A stretch of 58,925 nucleotides of DNA from Paraburkholderia sp. SG-MS1 (GCF_012275575.1 NZ_NPIH01000054.1:1-58925), one strand, 5' to 3'. Positions 1 to 8,726 are shown, counted from the first letter of the stretch. Notes: generated by a model not told the origin, from the letters alone. Numbers and translations are program-made.

Positions 1-22
1 ATCGGGAGGCCTGCCTCCCGAT
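1..22. terminator. Hairpin, probable terminator of an upstream gene
   Basis: A perfect 10-bp inverted repeat, ATCGGGAGGC and GCCTCCCGAT, with a 2-nt loop sits at the window edge, 57 nt before fliD. There is no long T tract on the right side. It probably ends the gene to the left, which by usual gene order would be flagellin fliC; that gene is outside the window, so this is inference. Confidence 0.5.
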
Positions 23-79
23 TACCGCTTTCAGATCTGAATCGATTCACACGGAATCGCCGAAACACGGAGCCTGTCC

Positions 80-1678
80 ATGTCCACCGTATCCTCGTCC
101 GCAAGTTCGATCGCCAGCACCGTCGCCGCCACTACTGCCGCGAGCAACGCCGCGCTGCAGGCAGCCGCGCAGTCGATCATCAGCGGCTCGACCAACTCGT
201 CGATGGACGTGAATTCGCTCGTGACGGCGCTCGTCAACTCCAAGATCGCGGGCCAGGCTGCAACGCTCGCAGCAGAGCAGACGACGGACAATACCCAGAT
301 TTCCGCCTACGGCACGTTCTCGGCCGCCCTTTCCGCGCTGCAAGCCGGACTGACGTCGCTCTCGGATGGCACGGCCCTGAACGACTTCACGGCGACGATG
401 AGCGGCACCGCAACCGGCATCACGGCCACGGCGGCCAGCGGTGCCGTAGCCGGCACGTATTCGATTGACGTCGCCCAGGTGGCGACGGCCCAGGTGCTGA
501 CCTCGACCGGCTATGACGCGAAGACGCCGCTCGCCTCCGGATCGAGCACGATGACCCTCTCCGTGGGCGGCAAGAGCACGACGATTTCGCTCGACAGCTC
601 CAATAGCACGGTCTCCGGCATCGCGGCGGCCATCAACGGCGCGAGCAACAACCCGGGTGTTTCCGCGACCGTCGTCAACGGCGCGGACGGCGCTCACCTC
701 GTGTTGCACTCGACCTCGACCGGCTCCGCGGGCGCGATCAGCGTGCAGATCGGCGATTCGAATGCGAGCGACGCACTGAATAATCTCGCTGTGTCGAGCA
801 ACAACGGCACGTCGTTGACCGGTACGTCGAGCGCCACCAGTGCGCAGCTCGCGGCGAATCAGTCGACGCTCGACGACGGCTCGGGAACGGGCGTCAAAAG
901 CACGTCCTACTGGACCCAGACGACGGCCGCGCAGGACGCCTATTTCACGATCGACGGCACGGGCGTCACCAGCTCGACGAACACCGTCACCTCCGCACTG
1001 TCCGGCATTACGCTAAACCTCTCGGCTGCTTCGGTCGACACGACCGGTTCCGCGCCCCAGACGCTGACGGTCGCCCAGGACACCACCTCGCAGGCGAACA
1101 CGATCAACCAGTTCGTCACGCTGTACAACACGCTTGTCACGACGATGGGCGCGTTGACCGCGTACAGTTCGACTGCGACGTCGCAGGGCGTGCTGCTCGG
1201 CGACTCGACGCTGAACATGGTGCAGAACCAGCTGGCCTCGATCGTCTCGACCGGCGTTAAAAACGGCAACACGACGACGAGCCTTGCTTCGATCGGCATC
1301 ACGCTGAATGCGGACGGCTCACTCGCGGTCGACGACGACACGCTTGACAGCGCACTGAAGAATAACCAGTCGACGGTGGCCTCGCTGTTCAACTCCACCA
1401 ACGGGGTCGCAGAACAGTTGAACACCAACATCACGAGCTATCTGTCGGATAGCGGCGTCATCAAGACGCGCACCGACGCGCTCAACGCGGACCTGACCAA
1501 CCTCACGACGCAACAGACGTCGCTGACGAACTATCAGACGCAGCTCACCAGCATGTACAACGCGCAGTTCACCGCGCTCAACACGCTGATGGCGACGATG
1601 AACAACAACTCGCAATATCTGACGCAACTCTTCGGCGGTACGAACAGCGCCGGCGCGCTGTCCGACAACAAGAACTGA
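80..1678 (+). CDS. fliD: Flagellar filament cap protein FliD (HAP2)
   Basis: FliD forms the pentameric cap at the filament tip and folds exported flagellin into the growing filament. The 532-residue product fits the family. The N-terminal third contains the typical segment around residues 45-110 (DVNSLVTALVNSKIAGQ, then a stretch ending NDFTATMSG). The C-terminal 100 residues are heptad-rich with many Thr, Asn and Gln, as expected for the coiled-coil D0/D1 tails. The start is an ATG with CGGAG 7 nt upstream. The middle is Ser/Thr/Ala-rich, as for an exposed variable domain. fliT follows after 20 nt, presumably in the same transcript; no fliS lies between them, unlike the enteric fliDST order. 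Confidence 0.95.
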   Translation: MSTVSSSASSIASTVAATTAASNAALQAAAQSIISGSTNSSMDVNSLVTALVNSKIAGQAATLAAEQTTDNTQISAYGTFSAALSALQAGLTSLSDGTALNDFTATMSGTATGITATAASGAVAGTYSIDVAQVATAQVLTSTGYDAKTPLASGSSTMTLSVGGKSTTISLDSSNSTVSGIAAAINGASNNPGVSATVVNGADGAHLVLHSTSTGSAGAISVQIGDSNASDALNNLAVSSNNGTSLTGTSSATSAQLAANQSTLDDGSGTGVKSTSYWTQTTAAQDAYFTIDGTGVTSSTNTVTSALSGITLNLSAASVDTTGSAPQTLTVAQDTTSQANTINQFVTLYNTLVTTMGALTAYSSTATSQGVLLGDSTLNMVQNQLASIVSTGVKNGNTTTSLASIGITLNADGSLAVDDDTLDSALKNNQSTVASLFNSTNGVAEQLNTNITSYLSDSGVIKTRTDALNADLTNLTTQQTSLTNYQTQLTSMYNAQFTALNTLMATMNNNSQYLTQLFGGTNSAGALSDNKN

Positions 1679-1698
1679 GCGCAGTAGGGAGAGGCCAC

Positions 1699-1998
1699 AT
1701 GGAATTCGCGACACGGATCAATCGCATCTGGGAACTCACCAAGTCCATCGAACAAGCAGCGGCTGTCGCCGAGTGGGAACAGGCGGCGGAGTTCGCGAGC
1801 GAGCGCTCGCCGCTCCTCATGTCGCTCTCCGCAGAGCAAGCGGGCGGCGCGCTCGACGTGCTCAGGCAGGTTCACGAGATCGACACCCGGATCGCCGCAG
1901 AGGCGCTGTTGGCTCAGGGCGAATTGCACACTGAATATCGGATGGCCATGCAGGCGACGCGTCAGGCGAACCAGTATCAACGCGTCGCGCAATTCTGA
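1699..1998 (+). CDS. fliT: FliT-like flagellar export chaperone
   Basis: A 99-residue, mostly helical acidic protein directly after fliD. FliT family members are about 100-120 residues, bind FliD before export and, in enterics, also bind FlhDC. Seen here are a helical N-terminus (RINRIWELTKSIEQAAAVAEWEQ) and a long C-terminal helix ending YQRVAQF. Sequence conservation in this family is low, so the call rests on size, helicity, the AAVAEWEQAAEFASERSPLL segment and its position behind fliD. An AGGGAGAGG ribosome-binding site precedes the ATG. Confidence 0.8.
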   Translation: MEFATRINRIWELTKSIEQAAAVAEWEQAAEFASERSPLLMSLSAEQAGGALDVLRQVHEIDTRIAAEALLAQGELHTEYRMAMQATRQANQYQRVAQF

Positions 1999-2131
1999 AG
2001 GCAGCGGTGAAGCGCAAGGGGGCTAAAAATACCGAGCCGGTTGCTGGCTGATCCATTCGATGTGCTGCAGCTGATCGAAATTGGGCGTATTCTCGTTCGC
2101 TCGCCCGTTATTGATCGATCGTGGAGAAAGC

Positions 2132-3073
2132 ATGCAAAAGCGCAGGATTGGCCGTTCCGAATTGCAGGTCGCGCCGCTTATGTTCGGCGGCAATGTATTT
2201 GGCTGGACCGCCGATGAAGCCACTTCGTTTTCGATTCTCGATGCGTTCGTCGATGCCGGACTCGATTTCATCGACACCGCCGACGTCTATTCGGCTTGGG
2301 TACCCGGCAACCAGGGCGGCGAGTCTGAGACGATCCTCGGTAAGTGGTTCCGGCAGAGCGGCAAGCGCGACAAGATCGTGCTCGCCACCAAGGTGTCGAA
2401 GCATCCGCAGCGAAAGGGTTTGTCGGCGGCCAATATTCAGGCGGCGGTCGAAGATTCGCTGCGTCGCTTGCAAACCGATTACATCGACGTCTATTTTTCC
2501 CACGACGACGACACCGATACGCCGCTCGCCGAAACGCTCGGCGCCTATCAGAAGCTGATCGAGGCGGGCAAGGTGCGGGTGATCGGCGCTTCGAACTACA
2601 GCGGCGCGCGCGTCGAAGAGGCACTCGCCGTGGCCCGCCAGCATGGCTTGCCCGAATATCAACTGCTGCAGCCGGAATACAACCTGTACGACCGGGCCGA
2701 ATATGAGCGCGATACCGAACCGGTGGCGCTCGCCAATCAGCTAGGCGTGGTCGTGTACTACAGCCTCGCGAGCGGTTTTTTGTCCGGCAAATATCGCTCA
2801 CATGCCGATCTGGCCGGCAAGGCGCGTGGCAGCCGGGTCGAAAAATATCTGAACGAGCGAGGCTTGCAGATTCTGGGGGCGCTCGACCGCGTCGCCGACC
2901 GGCACGGCAGCACGCCGGCCGCCGTCGCGCTGGCCTGGCTGATTGCGCGGCCGAGCGTCACCGCCCCAATTGCCAGCGCGACTTCGGTGGACCAGCTCAG
3001 CAGCCTCGCGGCGGCCGTCCACCTGATGCTGACTGGCGACGACATCCGCGAACTGGACGAGGCGAGCGCCTGA
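2132..3073 (+). CDS. Aldo/keto reductase family protein
   Basis: An NAD(P)H-dependent oxidoreductase of the aldo/keto reductase fold, 313 residues, close in type to the YajO/Gcy-like or tas-like aldehyde reductases; the substrate cannot be read from sequence. The catalytic tetrad is recognisable: Asp and Tyr in FIDTADVYSAW, Lys in VLATKVSKHP, and His in VYFSHDDD. The Gly-Ala-Ser-Asn motif (VIGASNYSGARVEEAL) and the C-terminal nucleotide-binding segment (ATSVDQLSSL) are also present. The ATG was chosen because GGAG lies 7 nt upstream; an upstream TTG in frame would add 17 residues without a better site. Its neighbours are unrelated to flagella, so no functional link is implied. Confidence 0.9.
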   Translation: MQKRRIGRSELQVAPLMFGGNVFGWTADEATSFSILDAFVDAGLDFIDTADVYSAWVPGNQGGESETILGKWFRQSGKRDKIVLATKVSKHPQRKGLSAANIQAAVEDSLRRLQTDYIDVYFSHDDDTDTPLAETLGAYQKLIEAGKVRVIGASNYSGARVEEALAVARQHGLPEYQLLQPEYNLYDRAEYERDTEPVALANQLGVVVYYSLASGFLSGKYRSHADLAGKARGSRVEKYLNERGLQILGALDRVADRHGSTPAAVALAWLIARPSVTAPIASATSVDQLSSLAAAVHLMLTGDDIRELDEASA

Positions 3074-3433
3074 TCGCTCACGAGGCTTGGCGCAATCGCT
3101 AAACCCCTGGTAGGATGGAGAGTTTCCTGATATCATCGGGAGTGAATTGAGATCTTTGCCTGTTTCGTCAGTGTTTTTTCGTTGATGAAAGGTTGGCGAA
3201 ACGGCAACAGGCGCGGCTTCTGCAATACGTCTGTCCGCGTTCCGCGGTGAGCTCCACACCTCTCTTTTCCGGCCTCCGTGGCCGCTTTGCCTCTCGTTTC
3301 ATTCGTGGTTTGGCCGGGATTTCCCCGCGTTTGCCTGTTACTGGCCATGAATCGGAACGACCGGAGGGCCGGCGCGTGAGCGGTCTCCCGCCACGCAAAT
3401 TAACCCGTATCAAGTGATTGAGTTAGGAATTAC
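3074..3433. other. Intergenic region upstream of rpsU
   Basis: 360 nt without a convincing gene. The small ORFs here are short, Arg-rich and lack ribosome-binding sites. The right end must hold the rpsU promoter and leader; I could not pick a -35/-10 pair with confidence. A TTAGGA ribosome-binding site sits just before the rpsU start. Confidence 0.5.
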
Positions 3434-3646
3434 ATGACGACGATTCTTCTGAAGGAAAACGAGCCGTTCGAAGTGGCAATTCGCCGCTTTCGTCGCGCAA
3501 TCGAAAAGAATGGCCTGATCGCTGAACTGCGTGAGCGCCAATCGTACGAAAAGCCGACCACGGCGCGTAAGCGTAAGAAGGCTGCTGCTGTGAAGCGCCT
3601 GCACAAGCGCCTGCGCAGCCAGATGCTGCCGAAAAAGCTGCACTAA
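3434..3646 (+). CDS. rpsU: 30S ribosomal protein bS21
   Basis: A 70-residue, strongly basic protein with the full bS21 pattern: an N-terminal strand ([18 protein letters not shown]), a middle with [12 protein letters not shown], and a Lys/Arg-rich C-terminal helix ([15 protein letters not shown]). bS21 binds near the platform and the anti-Shine-Dalgarno end of 16S rRNA and takes part in initiation. The length matches the family exactly. It is monocistronic here, followed at once by a strong hairpin. The primase and sigma-70 genes that follow rpsU in enterics are not present. Confidence 0.97.
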   Translation: MTTILLKENEPFEVAIRRFRRAIEKNGLIAELRERQSYEKPTTARKRKKAAAVKRLHKRLRSQMLPKKLH

Positions 3647-3666
3647 GCACGTTTTTCCGTACGCCG

Positions 3667-3705
3667 AACGGCGGTGTGAGCTTCGAAAGAAGCCACATCG
3701 CCGTT
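3667..3705 (+). terminator. rpsU terminator hairpin with GAAA tetraloop
   Basis: AACGGCGGTGTG pairs with CACATCGCCGTT (one G-U pair). After a single bulged A it continues as GCTTC/GAAGC closed by a GAAA (GNRA-type) tetraloop, and is followed by TTGCTTTTGG. This 17-bp stem lies 20 nt after the rpsU stop and is a good intrinsic terminator. Confidence 0.85.
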
Positions 3706-3851
3706 TTGCTTTTGGGCGCTGTTTTTGGTGGCAGGGAGGCTGCGACTTGGCGAGTGGGCGAGCGAAGCCGGATAGTGCCTCGGCCATCCCGGATGTGGTG
3801 AACCCCGGCAAGGCAAACGCGCTTGCGGCCTTCCCGACGCCATCGCATCTG

Positions 3852-4206
3852 TTATGCGGCGTTCTTCAGCTGGTCGGCGGACAGGCCGAACGGACGGGCA
3901 ATCGAGCCCAGTCGTTCGCGCCATTCCCAAGTGCCGAATACGTCGTGCACATTTTGCAGGCAGCTGAGCAGATCGACGGTGGCCCACTTCGATTGGCGTT
4001 TTGCCGATAAGCGCACCCGAATACCTTCCATCGCAGCAGTCGTATAGTCGCGCGGCTTGATAAAACTGCCGACCGGGCAGCCGCCGCAATACCGCAATAA
4101 CCGCGATAAGCCGCGCCGCCGCGCGGGGGCAACGCGGCACGTTTCCTGATCGAACAAATGGGCCACGGCCTGATCGAAAATGTCCTGATGGGTCAAAAAA
4201 TTAAGC
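3852..4206 (-). pseudogene. Degenerate conserved hypothetical protein
   Basis: One minus-strand frame runs from a segment LNFLTHQDIFDQAVAHLFDQ to a stop after GLSADQLKNAA and contains CGGCPVGSFIKPRDYT and DLLSCLQNVHDVFGTWEW. These look like real protein motifs, and I recall a Burkholderiaceae hypothetical family with such motifs. Between the first and second motif the expected reading (RGGAAYRGYCG) appears in a different frame, which suggests two compensating frameshifts. After IRVRLSAKRQ the sequence also seems shorter than the family as I remember it. No clear start or ribosome-binding site was found. Function is unknown. An intact but divergent gene is the alternative. Confidence 0.4.
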
Positions 4207-4633
4207 GTTTTCGTGGTTGGTCTCCAGCGCGTGGAGCAGCGGTTATTCGTTGTCTGGCGCATGAGCGGTGGTATCCGGCGCGCAGCGGTTGGCGAAGTTC
4301 GGACTGGCAAGGCGAAAATCCCTCACTTCCCGCTTTCGACTCGTCATGTTCTGCGCGGAATTGCGGCTGCCACTCCCACAGCGCTCTTCGCCTCTCATAA
4401 CCGTATAACGGGCGAGATGCGTTGGAAGCGCCGTCGCGCTTTGCCTGATAGGTTGTCGAGGAGGGCCTGACGGGCATGCCGCACGCAGTCCCCGTCCCTC
4501 AGGCCGTGGGTAGGGGCGCGAGACGCGGCGGTGCTCGTGGGTTTCCCTGGACGGCTTTCGCTTTGTTAGAGCAGCGGCATCAGCCGATCCTCGTGACCTC
4601 AACGGGAGAGGCGCCGACCAACCATGGTCGGAT
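4207..4633. other. Intergenic region, no gene recognised
   Basis: 427 nt between the degenerate ORF and tag. Several overlapping frames stay open because of GC bias, but none has a ribosome-binding site or recognisable motif. No strong hairpin or repeat was noticed. Confidence 0.4.
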
Positions 4634-5230
4634 TCAACCGGCCTTGCGATTACGCCCCTTTTTGCCCAGCGCGACGCATCGCGAGCGGCACATGCAATCC
4701 GTCTCATGGTCGTTCACCATGCCGACGGCCTGCATGAACGCGTAACAGATCGTCGAGCCGACGAACTTGCAGCCGTAGCGCTTGAGCCCCTTGCTCAGCG
4801 CGTCTGACACTTCGGTCGACGCGGGCGCCTGCTTGTAGGAGGCCCAATCGTTCTGGATCGGCGTTTGGTCGACGAACGACCACACGAAGTTGGCGAGCGA
4901 GCCATGCTCGGCCTGAATCTGCTGCACGGCGCGTGCGTTGCTGATGGCCGCTTCTATCTTGCCGCGGTGGCGCACGATGCCTTCGTCCGTCACCAGCTCA
5001 TCCACGTGTTTCGGCGTATAACGCGCCACTGCGTCGATATCGAAGTCGGCGAACGCCCGGCGATAACCGGCCCGCTTGTTGAGAATGGTCGACCATGACA
5101 AGCCCGCCTGAGCGCCTTCCAGCACGAGCATCTCGAACAGATGCCGATCATCACGCGAAGGCACGCCCCATTCAGTGTCGTGGTAGTGTGCGAGCGCTTC
5201 GCTCGATACCCAGTTGCATCGCTGTGTCAC
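4634..5230 (-). CDS. tag: DNA-3-methyladenine glycosylase I
   Basis: Tag excises 3-methyladenine from alkylated DNA as the first step of base excision repair. The 198-residue product matches the E. coli Tag layout: Cys in the N-terminal RCNW, His in YHDTEWGVP, and the C-terminal NDHETDC supply the four zinc ligands (two Cys, two His). The substrate-pocket segment LFEMLVLEGAQAGLSW with its Glu, the RHRGKI helix and KFVGSTICYAFMQAVGMVNDH are all conserved. The start is a GTG with GGGAG 7 nt upstream; a longer frame would add 25 unconserved residues before the zinc-ligand Cys. It stands alone and is divergent from the sugar kinase gene. Confidence 0.95.
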   Translation of the reverse strand: MTQRCNWVSSEALAHYHDTEWGVPSRDDRHLFEMLVLEGAQAGLSWSTILNKRAGYRRAFADFDIDAVARYTPKHVDELVTDEGIVRHRGKIEAAISNARAVQQIQAEHGSLANFVWSFVDQTPIQNDWASYKQAPASTEVSDALSKGLKRYGCKFVGSTICYAFMQAVGMVNDHETDCMCRSRCVALGKKGRNRKAG

Positions 5231-5368
5231 TGTCGCGCTCCCGTTGTGATGTCGCCCGCCAGCATAGCTGAAGCGACGCGCATCGCAAGCTGGCCGTTCG
5301 GCCAATTGCGGGATTGAAAATGACCTGCCACGCTATGCGCTATTCACTCACGGAACTCAATCGACTCG

Positions 5369-6250
5369 ATGAACCAGGACTTCTTTCTGATCGGCATTGA
5401 CGGCGGCGGCACGGGTACGCGCGTGGTGCTCGGCGACGCGCGGGGGCGCGAACTCGCGCAGGCGGCAAGCGGGCCGTCGGGTTTGGGGCTCGGCATCGAG
5501 CGCGCATGGCAGGCCATCGAGGCCGGCTGCGGCGAAGCATTCAGGCGCGCGGGCAAGACCTTGGACTGGTCGCGCTGCGTGCTCGGTTGCGGCCTGGCGG
5601 GCGCCAACAATCGTGACTGGCTGAGCGAGTTTCGCGCGCAAGCGCCGGAGGTCGCCGGACTCGCGCTGGAGCAGGACGCTTATACGACGCTGCTCGGCGC
5701 GCACGGCGGTGCGCCTGGCGTGATCGTGGCGCTTGGCACCGGGAGTGTGGCGGCTTCGCTGTCCGCGGACGGCGCATTTCTCGTCGCCAGCGGTTACGGC
5801 TACCCCTCGGGCGACGAAGCGAGCGGCGCGTGGCTCGGACTGCGGCTCATCGTGCATGCGCAGCAGGTGCTCGACGGCCGCGTGCCTAACGACGACCTCG
5901 CGCGGGCGCTACTCGCCTGCACCGGCGCGCAGGACCGCGACGGTCTCGTCGTCTGGCTCTGCGCGGCCAATCAGACTGCTTATGCGAAGCTTGCGCCGGT
6001 TGCGTTCGAGCATCGCACGCATCCGTTCGTGGCGCGATGGCTCGGCGTGGCCGGCGTCGAAGTGGGCAAGATGGTTGCCGCACTGGACGCCTCGGGAACC
6101 CTGCCGGTCGCCCTGTGCGGCGGCTTGGGCGCGCCGTTGCGCGAGTATGTGCCGCAGGTCTACCAGGCGCGTCTGCGTGAGCCGCTCGCCGACTCGGCGC
6201 ATGGTGGATTGCTGCTGGCGCAGCGCGAAGTGGCGCGTCTTGCCGGCTGA
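5369..6250 (+). CDS. BadF/BadG/BcrA/BcrD-type ATPase, probable N-acetylglucosamine or glucosamine kinase
   Basis: A 293-residue ASKHA-superfamily kinase. The phosphate-1 motif GIDGGGTGTRVVLGD opens the protein, and the phosphate-2 motif VIVALGTGSVAA lies near residue 115. A Gly-rich adenosine motif (VALCGGLGAPL) lies near the C-terminus. This layout fits bacterial glucosamine/N-acetylglucosamine kinases of the BadF family rather than the iron-sulfur activators of dehydratases, because no Cys cluster is present. The exact sugar cannot be told. The HAD hydrolase gene follows after 87 nt and may be co-transcribed, which would pair a sugar kinase with a sugar phosphatase; that is inference. Confidence 0.8.
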   Translation: MNQDFFLIGIDGGGTGTRVVLGDARGRELAQAASGPSGLGLGIERAWQAIEAGCGEAFRRAGKTLDWSRCVLGCGLAGANNRDWLSEFRAQAPEVAGLALEQDAYTTLLGAHGGAPGVIVALGTGSVAASLSADGAFLVASGYGYPSGDEASGAWLGLRLIVHAQQVLDGRVPNDDLARALLACTGAQDRDGLVVWLCAANQTAYAKLAPVAFEHRTHPFVARWLGVAGVEVGKMVAALDASGTLPVALCGGLGAPLREYVPQVYQARLREPLADSAHGGLLLAQREVARLAG

Positions 6251-6337
6251 GAATGCAGGAGACGGCAGCCGCGATTCTGCGTGCGCGACCGGCACCGGTA
6301 AAATACGCACTTCGACGCTGCCCCGACCGCTCATACC

Positions 6338-7159
6338 ATGTACAAAGTCATCGCCACCGATCTCGACGGCACGCTGCTCAACGCCGACCATCAGGTGGAC
6401 CCGTTCACCGTCGCCACCGTGCGCAAACTGGAAAGCGACGGGCTGCGGTTCGTGATCGCAACGGGGCGCCATTATTGCGACGTCGCGGGTATCCGCGACT
6501 TGCTGGGCATCAGTCCGTATCTGATCACGTCGAACGGCGCGCGCATTCATGCGCCGGACAACACCGTGATCCACGCCGACGACCTGCCGCCGGCCATCGT
6601 CCAACGTTTGGTGCAGCCAGAAATCGTCGGTGCTCATGGCCGCGTGATCGTCAACCTGTTCGCCGACCAGGCGTGGCTGATCGACCGCGACGCGCCGCAT
6701 CTGCTGAAATTTCATCAGGACTCGGGCTTCACCTACGAAGTGACCGATCTGCCGAAACACAACGGCGTCGATATTGCGAAGGCCCTCTATATCGGCGAGC
6801 CCGCCGATCTCGCCCAGGTCGCGCAGAATCTCGCACGCGAATTCGGCGACGACCTGTACGTGACCTACTCGCTGCCGGATTGTCTGGAAGTGATGACGTC
6901 GAACGTTTCGAAGGGGCGGGCGTTGCAAATCGTGCTCGAGCAGCTCAGCGTGGACGCGTCGCAGTGTGTGGCATTCGGTGACAACATGAACGACATCGAC
7001 CTGCTGGAAACGGCTGGCCACCCGTTCATGATGAACAACGCCAATCCCGATCTCATCGCGCGTTTGCCGAACGTGCCGCGCATCGGCAACAACTTCGAAG
7101 CGGGCGTCGCGCACCATTTGCGCAAGCTCTTCTCACTCGACGACGAGCTGATGTCCTGA
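6338..7159 (+). CDS. Cof-type HAD-IIB family phosphatase
   Basis: A 273-residue haloacid dehalogenase-like phosphatase. Motif I is IATDLDGTLLN, with the nucleophile and acid/base Asp at residues 8 and 10. Motif II is FVIATGRHY, the motif III Lys lies in NVSKGRAL, and motif IV is FGDNMNDIDLLE. The insert between motifs II and III is the C2B cap of the Cof/YbiV/YidA group, which act on sugar phosphates or related small phosphates. Substrate unknown. A 17-bp hairpin follows the stop. Confidence 0.9.
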   Translation: MYKVIATDLDGTLLNADHQVDPFTVATVRKLESDGLRFVIATGRHYCDVAGIRDLLGISPYLITSNGARIHAPDNTVIHADDLPPAIVQRLVQPEIVGAHGRVIVNLFADQAWLIDRDAPHLLKFHQDSGFTYEVTDLPKHNGVDIAKALYIGEPADLAQVAQNLAREFGDDLYVTYSLPDCLEVMTSNVSKGRALQIVLEQLSVDASQCVAFGDNMNDIDLLETAGHPFMMNNANPDLIARLPNVPRIGNNFEAGVAHHLRKLFSLDDELMS

Positions 7160-7170
7160 TCCGCAAAAAC

Positions 7171-7206
7171 CCCGGCCCGCATTCACATTTGTGAATGCGG
7201 GCCGGG
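7171..7206. terminator. Convergent bidirectional terminator
   Basis: A perfect 17-bp inverted repeat (CCCGGCCCGCATTCACA and its complement) with a 2-nt formal loop lies between the convergent HAD phosphatase gene and the small exported protein gene. A run of five A lies just to its left, giving a T tract on the minus strand, so it best serves the minus-strand gene but can stop both. Confidence 0.8.
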
Positions 7207-7291
7207 TTGCCGCGTGAGGCCGGTCTGCCAGCGGCGCGGCGGGTCAAGCAAGGCTAGTGACGTCTGGCCGTTCCCTGGGCGGCGGTCAATC

Positions 7292-7597
7292 TCAATCGTG
7301 CCAGCCGCCTCGACGGTCACCCCTGTTATCGTGGCCCCAGTGGCGACTGTCGTGACCCCAGCCGCGGTCATACCGCTGGTCGCCGCGATAATAGTCGCCG
7401 CGCTCGCCGCGGTCATAGCGATGATTCCAGCCACCGTAGTACACGGGCTGCGGCGCCGCATAGACGCGGGCGGGCTGGGAATAAACCGGTGCGCCAAGCG
7501 ACAGACCGATATTCAGATTTGTATGCGCTTGCGCGACACCGCATGCGCCCGCCGCGAGTCCGGCAGCAACCAGCAAATGAGTGACGATGCGTTTCAT
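7292..7597 (-). CDS. Small exported Arg/Asp/Tyr/Gly-rich protein
   Basis: A 101-residue secreted protein of unknown function. The start is the ATG with AGGAGAACAAG just upstream; a longer frame adds 23 residues before it without a site. The N-terminus is a classical signal peptide (KRI then LLVAAGLAAGACGVAQA) with cleavage probably after AQA. The mature part begins HTNLNIGLSLGAPVY and ends in a low-complexity tail of RYDRG, DRGERGDYYRGD and WGHDSRHWGHD units rich in Tyr, His, Asp and Arg. Similar small exported proteins are common in Burkholderiaceae genomes. A surface or cell-envelope location is likely. Confidence 0.75.
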   Translation of the reverse strand: MKRIVTHLLVAAGLAAGACGVAQAHTNLNIGLSLGAPVYSQPARVYAAPQPVYYGGWNHRYDRGERGDYYRGDQRYDRGWGHDSRHWGHDNRGDRRGGWHD

Positions 7598-7882
7598 CTT
7601 GTTCTCCTGTGAAGCGACGCAGGTGTGTCGCACAGGACCAATGTACGCATTCCGCTCGGCCTTCATTGCGACGAGATGTTACGGACTGAAAGCATCGTCG
7701 CAATGTTTCAGCGGAGCAAGCGGCGGCATTCGGTCAAATCGTGCATCGCATGCAATTCGCTCAACAGCCCGTCGAATAAGGATTTTCAGCCTATCGGATC
7801 ATGCCTGCTGACGATTTGCGCCGCGCTCGAGTGAGTTTGCCCCCGGCGCTCCGTAATCGCGGCTTACATCTGTATTACCCCA

Positions 7883-8575
7883 TTAATCTGCCGCATTCGT
7901 CGAAACCGGGGCCGACGCGGCTGCCGATGGCGTCCCCGGCAGCGCCGCGCACGGACAATCGGTCGCGCGTCCGTCAAGCCCCTGACGGTCACGCTTGAAA
8001 CTGGCGCGCGCCGTACCGTCCTGCCAGTCGAGGCGAACGACATAAATACTGTCGAAGTCGCCGCTTTCCCAGTTTGGAACGTCCGCGGCATTGCCGCCGT
8101 GCGCGCTCACCATCTGGCGCAATAGCTTGACGATGAGTTTGTGCTCCCACGCGACGACGATCAGCTTGTCCCGATTGGCCGGATTGATGAGCGCGGTGCC
8201 CAGCTGATCGATCTGCGCAAAGCCGTACGGCGTTTGCACCGGCATCTGGAATTGAATGGCCGTCGGCTCGATCGTTGCCAGCGGACGAACATAGTAGTAA
8301 GAACGGCCATTGTCGTTTTTTTGCTGACCGGGATCGGGCGCATAGATCGCATCCGGTTTGCCGAACTTGGCGGCGATCACGGCCGGCAGTGCCAGCGCAC
8401 GGTTGAGACCCTGGCAGTTCAGTTGACCGAAGCCTTGCGCGGGTTTCTCGCCATGTCTCACGAACACGAGCGTTTCGATATTGCTGTTGGCGTCGGCTGC
8501 CTGCGCGGCGGGTAGGGCGAGCAAACCGCCGATGACGAGTGCGACGCGATGCAGGAACCTGCGGGAGCGAATCAT
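7883..8575 (-). CDS. Exported histidine phosphatase superfamily protein
   Basis: A 230-residue protein with an N-terminal signal sequence (RRFLHRVALVIGGLLALPAAQA) followed by the histidine phosphatase signature TLVFVRHGEKP, whose His is the phospho-acceptor. A second His in VVAWEHKLIV fits the catalytic partner region, and a GLNRALALP segment sits where the second conserved Arg lies. Mature activity would be periplasmic; the substrate is unknown. The C-terminus is Ala/Ser/Pro-rich with a DCPC pair. The chosen ATG has a weak AAAGG site and gives a proper signal peptide; the longer frame adds 66 unconvincing residues. Confidence 0.8.
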   Translation of the reverse strand: MIRSRRFLHRVALVIGGLLALPAAQAADANSNIETLVFVRHGEKPAQGFGQLNCQGLNRALALPAVIAAKFGKPDAIYAPDPGQQKNDNGRSYYYVRPLATIEPTAIQFQMPVQTPYGFAQIDQLGTALINPANRDKLIVVAWEHKLIVKLLRQMVSAHGGNAADVPNWESGDFDSIYVVRLDWQDGTARASFKRDRQGLDGRATDCPCAALPGTPSAAASAPVSTNAAD

Positions 8576-8675
8576 CAGTAGCGCCTTTACGAGCCTGGAA
8601 GTGGCCGATTCTAGCAGCGCATTCACGGCCGCCTGGTGCTGGACGACAAGCCAGCGCTCACGCTTGCACCAATAC

Positions 8676-8701
8676 AAAGCGGGCGCCGTAGCGCCCGCTT
8701 T
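8676..8701. terminator. Hairpin downstream of aqpZ
   Basis: AAAGCGGGCGC and GCGCCCGCTTT form an 11-bp stem with a CGTA loop, 26 nt after the aqpZ stop on the minus strand. The T tract is only three bases, so termination strength is uncertain. Confidence 0.65.
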
Positions 8702-8726
8702 GACTGCGTCGATAAACGAGCTTCGT

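Noticed and set aside
3193..3417. 74-codon frame before rpsU
   Set aside because: Basic low-complexity peptide with no ribosome-binding site; lies where the rpsU promoter and leader should be.
4243..4707. 154-codon minus-strand frame between the degenerate ORF and tag
   Set aside because: Overlaps the 3' end of tag, is Arg/Pro/Ser-rich and has no family motif.
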